Source: Dermacentor variabilis (lineage: Eukaryota; Arthropoda; Arachnida; Ixodida; Ixodidae). From it: a DNA stretch of 64,000 nucleotides. Where the stretch lies: contig NC_134573.1 in NCBI RefSeq assembly GCF_050947875.1, positions 36,767,115 through 36,831,114 of the forward strand. The letters run 5' to 3'. Below the pieces are notes generated by a model. The model searched no databases. It was not told where the DNA came from and saw only the letters and a program-made list of their open reading frames with translations. Shown here in pieces: positions 48,829 through 59,340 of this stretch (positions are counted from its first letter, which is position 1; every line of letters starts with the position of its first letter). The position numbers and the translations under genes are program-made.

Positions 48829-49494
48829 AGTGGGCACGGAGGCTCGATGAGTGGAAGAACCAAAGGCTTACGCACCTCTTTTTTCGTCCTGCAGTTCGTC
48901 GTTGTCTTGGCGGCCGGCGCATCGGTGGTTGGCCTTCGGGATAACCTTCCACCCTTGGACGGAATTTGTGATGCCGCCTCTGCTCCGGACCCACACCTGC
49001 TGGCAACAGCTCACGTGGACCTGACAGTGCGCATCGGGCGCCACCTGCAATTCCGCCAGTGCGCAGCTGCGACGTCAACGTCATCACGTCTGGAAAGGAT
49101 AAGACCAAGCATCGAACAGTATCTCTCCAGTGGGCACGGAGGCACGATGAGTGGAAGAACCAAAGGCTTGCGCACCTCTTTTTTCGTCCTGCAGTTCGTC
49201 GTTGTCTTCGCGGCCGGCGCATCGGTGGTTGGCCTTCGGGATAACCTTCCACCCTTGGACGGAATTTGTGATGCCGCCTCTGCTCCGGACCCACACCTGC
49301 TGGCAACAGCTCACGTGGACCTGACAGTGCGCATCGGGCGCCACCTGCAATTCCGCCAGTGCGCAGCTGCGACGTCAACGTCATCACGTCTGGAAAGGAT
49401 AAGACCAAGCATCGAACAGTATCTCTCCAGTGGGCACGGAGGCACGATGAGTGGAAGAACCAAAGGCTTACGCACCTCTTTTTTCGTCCTGCAG
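48829..49494 (+). repeat. 300-bp 5' monomers, 2.2 units
   Basis: TGGGCACGGAGG starts at 48831, 49131 and 49431, exactly 300 bp apart. The two full units differ at only a few positions (for example CTTGGCGGC against CTTCGCGGC). The third stops after 64 bp at CTGCAG and continues as unique ORF1 sequence. Tandem 5' monomers that act as promoters are known from mouse L1. A promoter role here is inference. Because 300 is a multiple of three, the frame stays open across all units. Confidence 0.95.
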
Positions 49495-50406
49495 GTTAGT
49501 TGCCTTTCTAAATTACCTTGTCGTAGCTTCAGATCAGATGATCCATTCGCTATCGTGCTTCCGTGCCCTGAAGCCGTCCTATTGCCTTTTTGCTCCTTGC
49601 TGCTTCTTCTTTGTGGGGATGTTGAAAGCAACCCTGGCCCCGATAATCTTGCAGAAGTCCTGAAAACGATGAAAGACTTGAATGAGCGCACACAGAGAAT
49701 TGAATCAGCGCAAAAAACAATATTGGAAACAGTAGCTGAAGTAAAACAACAGCAGCAGTCTGTTTCAGAAGCGATGTCCGAAATAAAGGACAGACTAGCG
49801 AAAGTCGAAACTCAAACTTCCGTTTTCGAGCAGTGCCAAAAAGATATGAAAGAATTGCCTGCCACGGTAGAGCGCCTCAAAAAAGACACGAGTGCGTTTC
49901 ACTCACGTCTTGATGACGCAGAAGATCGATCTCGCAGAAATAATCTGATCTTTTATGGTATCCCGGACACCGCACACGAAACTTCATCGGAATCGGAAAA
50001 TAAGATACTAAACCTGCTGACTAATACATTGAAGGTTAACATAACCGGTTCTGACATATGCCGGGCGCACAGAATTGGTCGTTTTGATTCAGCGAAAACT
50101 CGACCATTAATAACTAAATTTGAAACCTATAAAACCAGGGAGCTAGTCTCTTCAAAGCGGGGTTTGTTAAAAAACACTGACACAGCAATGAGTGAAGATT
50201 TCTGCCAAGCCACTCGTAACATAAGGAAAAAATTAATAGAATATGGCAAATCGAAAAACACGCTTTTCAAACTAAGATATAGAAAACTAATGTTGGATGG
50301 GAAATGCTACGCATATGACGAAGCCAGTGAAAGTATTTATGAAATGCGCAGAACGCATACACCTGGTACAACTCTTCGTTCTGGCCGTAAGTTACAGCCA
50401 AGTTAG
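48847..50406 (+). CDS. LINE ORF1 with 2A ribosome-skipping motif
   Basis: The open frame spans the monomers and ORF1 proper, 519 codons from the first in-frame ATG (48847). Equivalent ATGs occur in each monomer (49147 and 49447), and the last gives a 64-residue leader. Residues about 243-256 form a leucine-rich hydrophobic stretch, immediately followed by GDVESNPGP (residues 257-265, 49615-49641), the canonical 2A consensus. Skipping would separate Gly264 from Pro265 and release a 255-residue protein. That protein has a Glu/Lys/Gln-rich coiled coil (about 270-360), an RRM-like domain starting NNLIFYGIPD (about 365) and a basic C-terminal domain (about 440-505). This layout matches LINE ORF1 nucleic-acid chaperones that trimerise and coat the RNA. 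No stop or frameshift is present. Confidence 0.85.
   Translation: MSGRTKGLRTSFFVLQFVVVLAAGASVVGLRDNLPPLDGICDAASAPDPHLLATAHVDLTVRIGRHLQFRQCAAATSTSSRLERIRPSIEQYLSSGHGGTMSGRTKGLRTSFFVLQFVVVFAAGASVVGLRDNLPPLDGICDAASAPDPHLLATAHVDLTVRIGRHLQFRQCAAATSTSSRLERIRPSIEQYLSSGHGGTMSGRTKGLRTSFFVLQVSCLSKLPCRSFRSDDPFAIVLPCPEAVLLPFCSLLLLLCGDVESNPGPDNLAEVLKTMKDLNERTQRIESAQKTILETVAEVKQQQQSVSEAMSEIKDRLAKVETQTSVFEQCQKDMKELPATVERLKKDTSAFHSRLDDAEDRSRRNNLIFYGIPDTAHETSSESENKILNLLTNTLKVNITGSDICRAHRIGRFDSAKTRPLITKFETYKTRELVSSKRGLLKNTDTAMSEDFCQATRNIRKKLIEYGKSKNTLFKLRYRKLMLDGKCYAYDEASESIYEMRRTHTPGTTLRSGRKLQPS
49615..49641 (+). other. 2A peptide motif GDVESNPGP
   Basis: The codons GGG GAT GTT GAA AGC AAC CCT GGC CCC are in frame with ORF1. 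The motif fits D(V/I)ExNPG|P exactly and sits just after a hydrophobic leader. 2A-like motifs at ORF1 N-termini of APE-type LINEs are established knowledge. Confidence 0.92.
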
Positions 50407-50429
50407 GGCCATCCGAGGGGAGGTGCCTT

Positions 50430-53230
50430 AAAAGATTGCGGGTGTTCAGTTCTTTTTACTAACATTCGTAGTTTTTTTCCTAAGAAGGACGAATTATGTG
50501 CTGTTATTAACGACTGTAATGCTGACATCATTGTACTCACAGAAACATGGTTAAATAGTAAAATAACAAACCCCGAACTGTTTCAGTGCGAGAACCAATA
50601 CGTTGTTTACCGAAGTGACCGAACTGGTAGAATTGGTGGTGGCGTTCTGCTCGCCGTTAAAGAATGTATTAATTGTTTTTTTGTGACCATTGATACCAAT
50701 TTAGAGCTAATTTGGTGCTGTATAACTATTAGTTTTAAAAAATAATACTAGGTGTGTGCTACCGATCCCCATCAAGCGACTCATCCTTTTGCGATGACTT
50801 ATATGATTGTTTAAATAAGATTACCATGCGTTTCCCCGAAACTGAAATTATACTGTTAGGCGATTTTAATTTTCCTAACATTGTCTGGTCACATGTCAAT
50901 CCCTTTTCTAATCCTTCGTCGGCCGAGGCCAATCGGTTCATTTCCATTTGCTCTGACTTCGGCTAATCGCAGATCGTCAGACTTCCAACACGTGTAGCAC
51001 ATAACACATCATCACTCCTGGACCTCATTCTAACGTCATCGCCCGATAACTTTTCTGCGGTGACACACATGCCCGGACTGAGCGATCATGACATCTTGCA
51101 TTTTACACTTACAACAACACAACAAAAAACATACCGACAGCGAAAAAAGTTCCGAGATTATAAAAAAGCTAACTATCAAGCCATCAACAGAGAACTATGC
51201 ATATTTCTAGACACTTTCCTACCACTTTATCTGCAACGCTCCATAGAAACTAACTGGTCTATCTTCAAAAATAAAATAAGTGAGCTTATCACCAAACACG
51301 TACCCTTCGATCCGTCTATGCTAACAATAAAGCACCATGGTACAGCACATATCTTAATCGGTTATCGAACAGGAAAAAACGTTTATTCCGTACAGCGAAA
51401 TATTCCTCAAAACAGACACATTGGCTAGCATATAAACACGCAGCAATTTCATATATTAAAGCCCTAAGGTCAGCCAAATTTTCATTCCTTAATTGTACAC
51501 TTCCAAATTTATTGAAGACTAATCCAAAACGCTTCTGGGAAGCCATACGAGGAAACAACCATAAAACTTGAATCTCATTGCTAACAACTTCTGGGGACCC
51601 AGTACCTGACCTATTGTGTTCTACCGTGCTTAACAATACCTTCACTCAGTCATTCTCATCACCTCAGACCCCTGATCCGATGCCCGAGATAAAATCAACT
51701 AACTACCATTTCATGGATCCCATCGTTTTCGACGCAACTGGTATCAAAGCCATAGTACAAAACTTAAAACCTAAAGCATCATGTGGGGTAGATGAAATTA
51801 ACACTATATTCTTACAAAACACAGCGGAATACTGTTCAATCCTACTAGAATGCATTTTCTCACAATCTTACAACTCTGGCACCTTACCGTATGATTGGAA
51901 AATTGGCAAAGTAATCCCCATTCACAAAACCGGACCAACCCATGATCCACACAACTACAGACCTATTTCACTTACATCTGTACCATGCAAAGTTATGGAG
52001 CATATAATATACACACATCTGGTTAATTTTCTTGAAGATAACAACTTCTTCACAGTTATGCAGCATGGATTCCGTGAAAACTTCTCTTGTGATACTCAGC
52101 TTATCCTCTTCACTAATGCCCTACATGCCAATTTAGATTCTGGTTTTTTAACAGATTGTATATTTCTCGACTTCTCTAAAGCATTTGACAAAGTGAACCA
52201 TGCATTGCTTCTTCATAAATTAGGCGTTCTAAACATCGACCCCTCCGTAATTAATTGGATTCGCGCGTTTCTGACATCACGTGTTCAATATGTAACCACT
52301 AATGACGCTAACTCACCTTTAGCCCCAGTTGACTCCGGCGTCCCGCAAGGGTCTGTGCTCGGTCCTTTATTATTCCTAATTAATATTAATGACTTGCCCA
52401 CTCACGTTTCCTCGAACATTTGTCTTTTTGCGGATGACTGCGTCTTGTATCGTAAAATAACTAATTCTTCAGATATTCTACTAATTCAAGAGGATCTCAA
52501 TAACATAAATGAGTGGTGTCGTACATGGCGCATGGAATTAAACATTAGAAAGTGTAAGACTATGAGGATTTCTCGTACTAACGTCATCTGCCCCACCTAT
52601 ACGCTAAATAACATCCCACTAGAATGTGTAACGTCATATCGATACTTGGGGGTTCACATTGCCAGCAATCTATCCTGGAAAACTCACATTGATCACATAA
52701 CATCTAAGGCCACTCGCACGCTGGGATACTTTCGTCGAAAATTTTCTCAAGCACCATCATCACTAAAACTCTTATTGTACACAACTTACATTCGCCCACA
52801 ACTAGAGTACGCGTCATCAGTATGGGACCCCGGTCATGACACCCTCATACACTCTCTAGAGGCAATACAGAATCGATCAGCCCGTTTCATTCTCACCAAC
52901 TACCAAAGAACTGCGAGTGTCACTAACATGAAAGCTCTCCTTCACCTCCCGCTGTTATCAACCCGTAGAAAACTATCTCGCATATGTCTTTTCCATAAAA
53001 TCTACTACCATAACACATATTTACGCTCTATCTTTGTCCAACCACCACCATACATTTCATCTCGCATAGACCACCGCCAAAAGGTAAACATTCCGCACTG
53101 CAACACCGTCGGCTTTTCTTGCTCATTTCTTCCCCAAACGAGCAAAGATTGGAATAACTTACCCGCATTACTGACAAGCATTATTGACACCAATAACTTT
53201 AAAAGCACAATTCAAAGCTTCATGTTATAA
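50430..53230 (+). pseudogene. LINE ORF2: APE endonuclease and reverse transcriptase, broken in the endonuclease half
   Basis: The endonuclease starts with TNIRSFFPKKDELCAVINDC and contains VLTETWL (catalytic Glu) and RTGRIGGGVLLAVK. A one-base loss in an A6 run near 50740 shifts frame into YRSPSSDSSF and LLGDFNFPN. A TAA at about 50964 follows FG. GLSDHDILHFTL holds the SDH motif. A frameshift near 51345 and a TGA near 51570 precede the open RT frame (51578-53230). That frame has NYRPISLTSVPCKVMEHII, CIFLDFSKAFDKVNHALLL, SGVPQGSVLGPLLFLI and CLFADDCVLYRKI (intact FADD), then the conserved YASSVWDPG and FLPQTSKDWNNLP ends. The RT is intact by eye. The endonuclease would need repair, so the copy is inactive in cis. 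Confidence 0.9.
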
Positions 53231-53510
53231 ATAATTGTTGCGTTTGCTTGTTCTGTATAATAACTGCTTTTATGCCATTGTTTTTATATTATTGCTTGTA
53301 TTTTTATATCGTATGTTCTTTCCTTTCTTTATTTTGTTCCGCCATGTATTTTTGCCACGCTCACAAGTTTCTATTTACCATTCTTGTTTTGTATACGATG
53401 TTTTTTGCCATGTTGTTTGCCTTCCCTCCTTATTTTGTGATTGCCTCTGTATTTACTTACTTTGCCCCTCCCCTCTGCAATGTACAACCGTACCTTGAGG
53501 GTATGATACA

Positions 53511-53539
53511 TAAATAAATAAATAAATAAATAAATAAAT
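53511..53539 (+). repeat. (TAAA)n LINE tail
   Basis: Seven tandem TAAA units follow GAGGGTATGATACA at the end of the LINE 3' UTR. Confidence 0.92.
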
Positions 53540-53924
53540 GAAGGAGAAGAAATACCAGATAACGTCTTTTGTTTTAGGCAGACCCTATGGGTTTCTGTCC
53601 TGGTTGTAATGCAGTGTATCATTCTTTCGTCCTTGCATTGTCTTGCACTTACTTCGAACACTAAACATTGATTTTCCTTGACCATGTTTGTTATTATCTC
53701 ACACGCTTAAGCGATGGCTGGTCTCCTATGCTAAAGAAGGCGTGCATTTGTCAAACTGGATTCAGACCATAAGTAAATTTAAAAAATGTATTGGCTACTA
53801 AAGAGAGCACAGCAACTAGATAACAATTCCACTAGGCGCACTCAACAACGTCGATTGTAAGTTTAATTCCGCGACGTAAAACTTAATTTTGAGGATTTAA
53901 CTTCAAAATAAAGATTTTGTTATG
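53540..53924. other. No gene seen
   Basis: Spacer between the LINE tail and the SINE, with nothing recognisable. Confidence 0.5.
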
Positions 53925-54110
53925 CGGCGCATGGTAATAGAAAACTGCAGATTTATTTTCAGCAGCTCGGGTTATTTAACGTGCACGGAATCCACGGTAT
54001 ACACGCGTTTCGGCATTGTTCCCCCATTAGAATGCGACTGTCACGGTGGTGATTGGACCCGTGACCTTAAGCTCAGCAGCGCCACACAAAAGCTACTGGC
54101 CTACCGCAGT
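53925..54110 (-). mobile_element. tRNA-derived SINE, Ruka-like
   Basis: On the minus strand the order is a head with GCGCTGCTGAGCTTAAGGTCA, a degenerate B box (GGGTCCAATCACC, about 54063-54051), a body with GTGTATACCGTGGATTCCGTG and the box GCACGTTAAATAACCC. This matches the block order of the SINE at 24.7-24.9 kb, notably the TTAxxxAACCC/AATCCC segment, but in a different subfamily. It is old and without a clear A-tail. Confidence 0.65.
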
Positions 54111-55369
54111 GCGTTGCGTTCCGCGACCCGAAACAAACAATACCGTACGCAGCACTGCTTTTCAATTCCCCTAGAAATATAAACACAAAAATGCAGCAGT
54201 TTCACCCCCAAAGCTGCATGAACCACTGCACGAACCAAGGTTCGTCGTTTCCTCTGCTGAATAAACCGCAGTAAACATTCACTTACTCTATAAATTAGCA
54301 AGCACGGGATCACGCATGCACATGCAAACATGAAAAGATCTCACTCAATGACCGCGAACACTCGCTGTCACAGCGTTGGCGTGATGAAGGGTGCAGCCAG
54401 AGCGGACCGAATGCTTCTTCGGCCTCTTCCTTGAAAGCGTCTCTGAAACTTGCAATTCCGCTTTCTGAGCGCCCCCCAGCTTTGCACCCATCGGAAATTA
54501 CCTCCAAGAAAGCGCGAGGGTGGCGCAAAACCGGGCTAGAGCAACGGCCAGAGGAGGAGAAGCGTGCTAAATTCGCGCCTCCCTTCCCCGGCTTGCGCGC
54601 GTTTTACCACGGGGCCATTTATATATACTTGGGGCGCCCATCCAGCCACTATACATCTCGGCTCACCCTCGAACACTTCCTTTAACGCGCACAGCCAACG
54701 GCGCGGGATAAGATCTTATCGCACTGGACTTTATGCGTAAGCTCACGGCAACATCGATAGATATGTTTCGACGGTGGTGTCCATATGATTGCCATCGCAA
54801 AATACACAATAAACAGAAAATTTTACTTAGGGCCAACCACGCTGCTTCTCCATGTCGTATTTGAGGGGTGAACAATATTTCTAGAAAATGTTTTGCTAAA
54901 TCTCCGCCAAATGTCTAGGCCCGCATTTGGTGACAGCGGCACACCGTCGCAAAAACTTTTCGAGGAAATACCGGAGTTCTGGCAGCTTCAGGTGCATTAG
55001 ATTATCCAGTAACATGGGCGGCTTTATTGTTCTACCTTATATCAGAGCAAATTGCGCTCGAGAGAAATCAAGGGCAGCTGCACCGTTTTAGCTAAGCAAA
55101 TTAAGGAAAATTATGCCGCGTCTTCACACTTCGAGTACGCTCCGAAAGCCCAATGATAGATACTTCAACCGCAACCGCACTCGGACGAGCAGATTTTGCT
55201 TCTGCGAAGTGATTGTAGCGGGTTTTTCAAAACGCATGTTAAATTCATAGCTGTTTCATTCGTGAACATTACTTACCTGGCGCAGGATTATCAGTGAGCA
55301 ACAGTTTTTATTTCAACGCGAGGAAAGAAAACCGAAACTAGGGAAACTGTTTTGCGCAGTTGTGCGGGT
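54111..55369. other. No gene recognised
   Basis: A GC-rich block (about 54340-54700) has no convincing frame. It includes the small hairpin ACGAACCAAGGTTCGT near 54231. Confidence 0.4.
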
Positions 55370-55660
55370 CCAAAGCCGAAGCCGTCAATGGCATGACGCC
55401 ATTTTGCAGTTGTGTTACGTCATACGCGAGTACGTTGTCATTGAGTGGTTCGGGAAGTGCTGAGTTAGGGGCGACTGAAACCAAACGTTGCGGCAAGTTA
55501 CGCTGGGAACTTCTTTTAGTGCTGCGTGATTGCGACGAGTAGGACCGCCGCCAGCAGCAGCGCGTCGCCCATTTCGTCTTTGCCGACATCGAGCAAGTGC
55601 AGCTCGTTGGACCGCCACAAGCGCCCGAAGTGTCGGGGTTTGCACTGAGTCTTTCATTGT
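55370..55660. promoter_or_regulatory. Candidate GC-rich promoter or first exon
   Basis: This 290-bp block is clearly richer in GC and CpG than its AT-rich surroundings. It contains a YY1-type GACGCCATTTTGC (55395-55407) and a CRE-type TTACGTCAT (55415-55423) 8 bp apart, a pairing common in animal core promoters. Both strands have open frames. The orientation of any transcript is unclear, though the exon candidates at 58.0 and 59.2 kb would favour plus. Confidence 0.3.
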
Positions 55661-58035
55661 GATATAGGAGATCGCAACGCACAGAGATGACCAGATGCAT
55701 ATGAGAGATTACCAGCGGGGAGTGTCCTGGGCCATATTTCTCTTAACATCTGAGGTATGCATATCAGCTGTGGTTCCGTGTTTACAAATGGCACCTACTC
55801 GGCCCTTCCGGTATGGCTGCATGTTGCGCCACGTTTCTCTTGGCAGTTCACAAATGTTTCTTAAGCATGTGTGCGCGTATGTATGCGAAAATACTACTAG
55901 CAGACGGAAGCCTCAGGAGAGCACCTGAAATCATAGTAAAGCTGGCCTGCCGCATGGAAAAATCTGTAGAATATCAAGTACTGCGTAACTTGAAGTGTAG
56001 AGACAATACTAGCACCAGTGTTACCTTCGATGGCGAACACAGGTCGTCGAAAAGACAGCTTATGTATTCTGAAGATTTACTAGCGCTTTAGGTATATTAC
56101 CGCTAATAATAAAAGCGCTACAATGCTGTATGGCAGTGTCAGGCGATGTGGCAGCACAGATATTTTCGTAGCGGTAAAGCGGTTGCATGCTTAAGTGAAC
56201 AGACACCACGCTCTAAAAGCGCTGAAACAGAACATATTTAATGTTCATTTGGCTGCAAGTAGAAAACACATCAGCTCACAATCTAAGCCGCTATATAGCG
56301 TATTATTTTTAAGTAATCTTTATTTTCACTGCTGTAAATATTTAAAAGTATGAATTTGCTGCAACCTTTATATAGTAAATTCTGCTAGGCTTACAAAACC
56401 TGGGTGTGTTATGTGGTGATTTTGTAATATTGCTGCTGAGTTTTCTATATTGAGTTCGTTGTTTTATGAAAAAAAGGGTCCTTTTATTCGTAGTTTTATG
56501 TTAGCGCGTATATTTGGTCAGCCGAAATGAGTTGATCGCAAAGTTGTGCCTCCCAGTGAACTGCATACGAACTTAAGGTTATCCGGCCTTGGCTATTGTA
56601 ATGTGCATACAACAATTTTAAGTATATACAGCTGTAGTTGCCTTAGTCTCTGCCTCATATTTTTTTTAAAAGTAGAAGGCTTTTTATTATTTTACTGCTT
56701 CCAAGCAGAAATAGCTTTTTTTCTTATACCAAGAAACACTGACAGCATTGAATCAAATCAAGGGTAGTGTACTTTTCTACTAACTTCATAATGGAAATTT
56801 TGCCGGCCGTGCATCAGATATTAGTTTACCCTCTTGTACTAAACAATGCGTTATCTCCTCTGCTATTGTTGTTGCCCTGTGTATTTTTGTAATTTTCTAA
56901 GGTACTTTATTTAAGGTATTCAAGAAATGGCAACAGCAAGAAGTTGCCATCTTATCCAGCAGGTTATGGGTGAGACATATCGTAGCAGGCACTTTGGCAT
57001 ATCTCATTAGCATATGATGCTATTTGTTGTAAGTTTTGTGTCCGCTTTCCTGTCTGTATTCATTTTAGTATTATTGTGCAAAGGTAATACTCTTACATCG
57101 AGACAGAGTAGTCGCCGAAAGGCGAGACATGTCTCAAGTAGAAAACCTATACAAGCCTTCTCTGTCCATATCGCACTGTTGAGCAGTTACTCTGTCATTA
57201 TCTGCCAGCAAGTCGAAGTTCCTCATCAGCTACATTTACTAATTATCCGTTATTACAATTTAATTGACACAGCATTGAAAGTACAGAGGTACACAGCAAG
57301 ACAGAGGCGTGAATTGATGAAGAGCCGTAGAACAATTAGCTTAGCTGTAGCCAATGTTTCGACAAAGAGAAGGAGACAAGTTTTTTTGTCAGAATGCTGG
57401 CTCCCGGGAAATTTCTTTTTCTATCACTATCTACGGTTAAAAGAAAGCATTATTGCTCTTGCTGAAGTATTATGCATAATGGAATATAAATTGGCAGGGT
57501 GAAATGTCAGGAATTTCAAAATTCCTGTGTATTCTAATGCTAAAGCGAAAGCCAGAAAAACAAAATGTAGAGAAACACATTGTTATTTTTCACTGCACAG
57601 TTTCGACAGCTCTATTCCGAGCTTGCACTTTGTTGCAGTAACGACCACTTGAATTCGTTAATTGAATTAGCTTGGTGATTCACTTATGTTGAGAAATGTG
57701 GAACTTGTATTAATTCAGCATAATATAATGCATGTAACAAATATACATTGACATTTTAGGACGGCAGGCTTCCAGTTGAATAGCAGATCACTTGATGGTA
57801 TGAGCTAAGGCTTCAACCGAGCTGCCATGCACAAATCGGTTGCACATTCTTTTTCGTCATCGCTTGGATTTTCATCAACATAAGTACCGTTTCTTCTATG
57901 TCGGGGTTCTGGTTAAGTTGAAAAACCTAACTGTTTAACCTTTTTGTATTGGTAGCAATGTTACACAGACAGCTCAATTTTTATTGTAAATCATGACATG
58001 GTAGGAGTCAGAACATTTGTGCAAATTTGTTGCAG
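55661..58035. other. AT-rich region; one 162-codon frame of unknown nature
   Basis: A plus-strand frame at 57014-57502 starts with a hydrophobic run (LFVVSFVSAFLSVFILVLL) and later has basic segments, but I recognise no domain. In AT-rich DNA such a frame may be chance. A frame at 55813-56091 ends in a region with SLRRAPEIIVKLACRMEKSV, also unrecognised. Confidence 0.3.
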
Positions 58036-58147
58036 GCACACTCTGGCGGCTCCTACCCCTGCGTCCTACCACCACCCTATGTCCACTAGGGAGTTGGGAG
58101 CCTTAGTGAAGATGCCAAGCAGGCTGACAGCCAACAGAAAGATTCAG
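58036..58147 (+). CDS. Candidate internal coding exon of a host gene
   Basis: The segment is 112 bp, bounded by TTGTTGCAG and a perfect donor CAG|GTAAGT. Only one frame is open: one leading base and 37 codons containing HTLAAPTPASYHHPMSTREL and LGALVKMPSRLTANRKIQ. GC content is visibly higher than in the flanks (about 55-60 percent against about 35 percent). The exon ends on a codon boundary, which fits the next candidate exon. Product unknown. I did not find upstream exons. Confidence 0.5.
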
Positions 58148-59232
58148 GTAAGTACATGTAATTAAGCGGTGCCTTTTTGAGTGAAGTGGCTTGTAACCAC
58201 CCAGCAATGAAAGAATTGACTTCGAAGCAGTTTAGATTCCCTGCTATCGGTGCTGGAATGCTCAAGTCCATGCATTTTTTCTTAGCTACCAAGAGGCTAT
58301 GTGGATCAGACGAAACGCGATGCAAGTTTGGAGCTATTGGGAAACCACTTGTAGAATATTTTTCTTGCTTAACGCAACAACAATTTTGAGTAAGCTTTAC
58401 CAATTTAAAAACAATACAATGTAATCTCATACATGGTATTTGGCACATATTTACTAGGACTGCTCAATGGTAAGTATGCCGATAAACGTACACTAAAATT
58501 GACTTCTTTTGCAAGTTCGTCCTCATCATTCTGCACTGCTGCAGGATTTATATTTCTCAAACCAGTTTTTGCACACAGCACAAGTCTTAAACACGTGGAT
58601 TACAAATATTTGCAGCTTTTACTGAAAGCGAGCTCTGTGCAAATGAAGTTAATAAGTCATTTTTTCATCTTTAATCACCCATTATAAACTGAGCAGTGGC
58701 AAATGAGCAGTTCCATTTTTGATGTGAAGCCTCTCTTCATTGTCCAGAAAAATTTGGCACTCTTAATGAAGGAACCAAGTTTTTGGCTGTGCCTTTTATG
58801 GTGCATAGTTGGGTGCTTTACACAATATTTCACATAGTGTTTGCGCCAGTAAAAAGTTTTTTCCTTTAGGTATTTTGTAAAGTTAACATTTGTCCTATAT
58901 TGAAGGGCCTCCAGTTTTTCAAAAAGAAATTCCGAGTGATCGTGTGCCATGTTGAGACAGCTGGCATAGAATAGCCTACTTACAGATATAGGGAGAGCTA
59001 TGTACACTTGACTTTGTGTAAAGATACTATTACTGATCCGCAAAAGGCAAAATGAAGCACTCCATCCTATAAGCAGCTCTTCACATTTATTTACACTTAT
59101 GCACGTTTATATATCTTGAGTCTGGTGACTTGTATCTGTTTTCATTATTTGCTCTGTGCAGATGGTAAACTTCAGGTTTGTCCAATGGTGAAACAATTTT
59201 GGTGCTTATAGATATGGATCTGTGTTTTTCAG

Positions 59233-59323
59233 GTGGCCTGGAAATTTTGCCCAAGCCATGCCACACACTCGGGCGAGGCCTCTTGCAAACGACGTATAAC
59301 CAGGCTCAACGCATCAGTGTCGA
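59233..59323 (+). CDS. Candidate coding exon following 58036-58147
   Basis: The segment is 91 bp after a good acceptor (TGTGTTTTTCAG) and before GTGAGT. Read in phase 0, as the previous candidate requires, it is open for 30 codons (VAWKFCPSHATHSGEASCKR then RITRLNASVS). If the donor is not used, the frame runs a few more codons to a TAA at 59338-59340, so it could also be the last exon. The 1085-bp interval between the two would be an ordinary intron. Product unknown. Confidence 0.45.
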
Positions 59324-59340
59324 GTGAGTCCGGATATTAA

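Larger units (their letters stand above)
48829..53539 (+). mobile_element. Nearly full-length CR1/L2-like LINE with 2A motif and 300-bp monomers
   Basis: From 5' to 3' it has 2.2 copies of a 300-bp monomer, ORF1 (2A motif, coiled coil, RRM-like and C-terminal domain), ORF2 (APE endonuclease plus RT), a 3' UTR of about 280 bp and a (TAAA)n tail. It begins exactly at a monomer boundary. ORF1 is intact. ORF2 has about two frameshifts and two stops in the endonuclease half, while the 550-codon RT part is open. The degree of decay is far lower than in the other LINEs, so the insertion is comparatively recent. No clear target duplication was found. Confidence 0.92.

Noticed and set aside
48725..49408. 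227-codon minus-strand frame over the LINE monomers
   Set aside because: It is the antisense of two 300-bp units. The plus strand has the 2A motif and ORF1 domains, so the minus frame is a shadow.
49615..49641. 2A motif as a sign of an integrated RNA virus
   Set aside because: No viral capsid, helicase or polymerase is present. The motif is in frame with LINE ORF1, followed by LINE ORF2 and a LINE tail.
57014..57502. 162-codon frame with a hydrophobic start, as a membrane protein gene
   Set aside because: No domain, AT-driven composition and no splice or promoter support. Kept only as a note.
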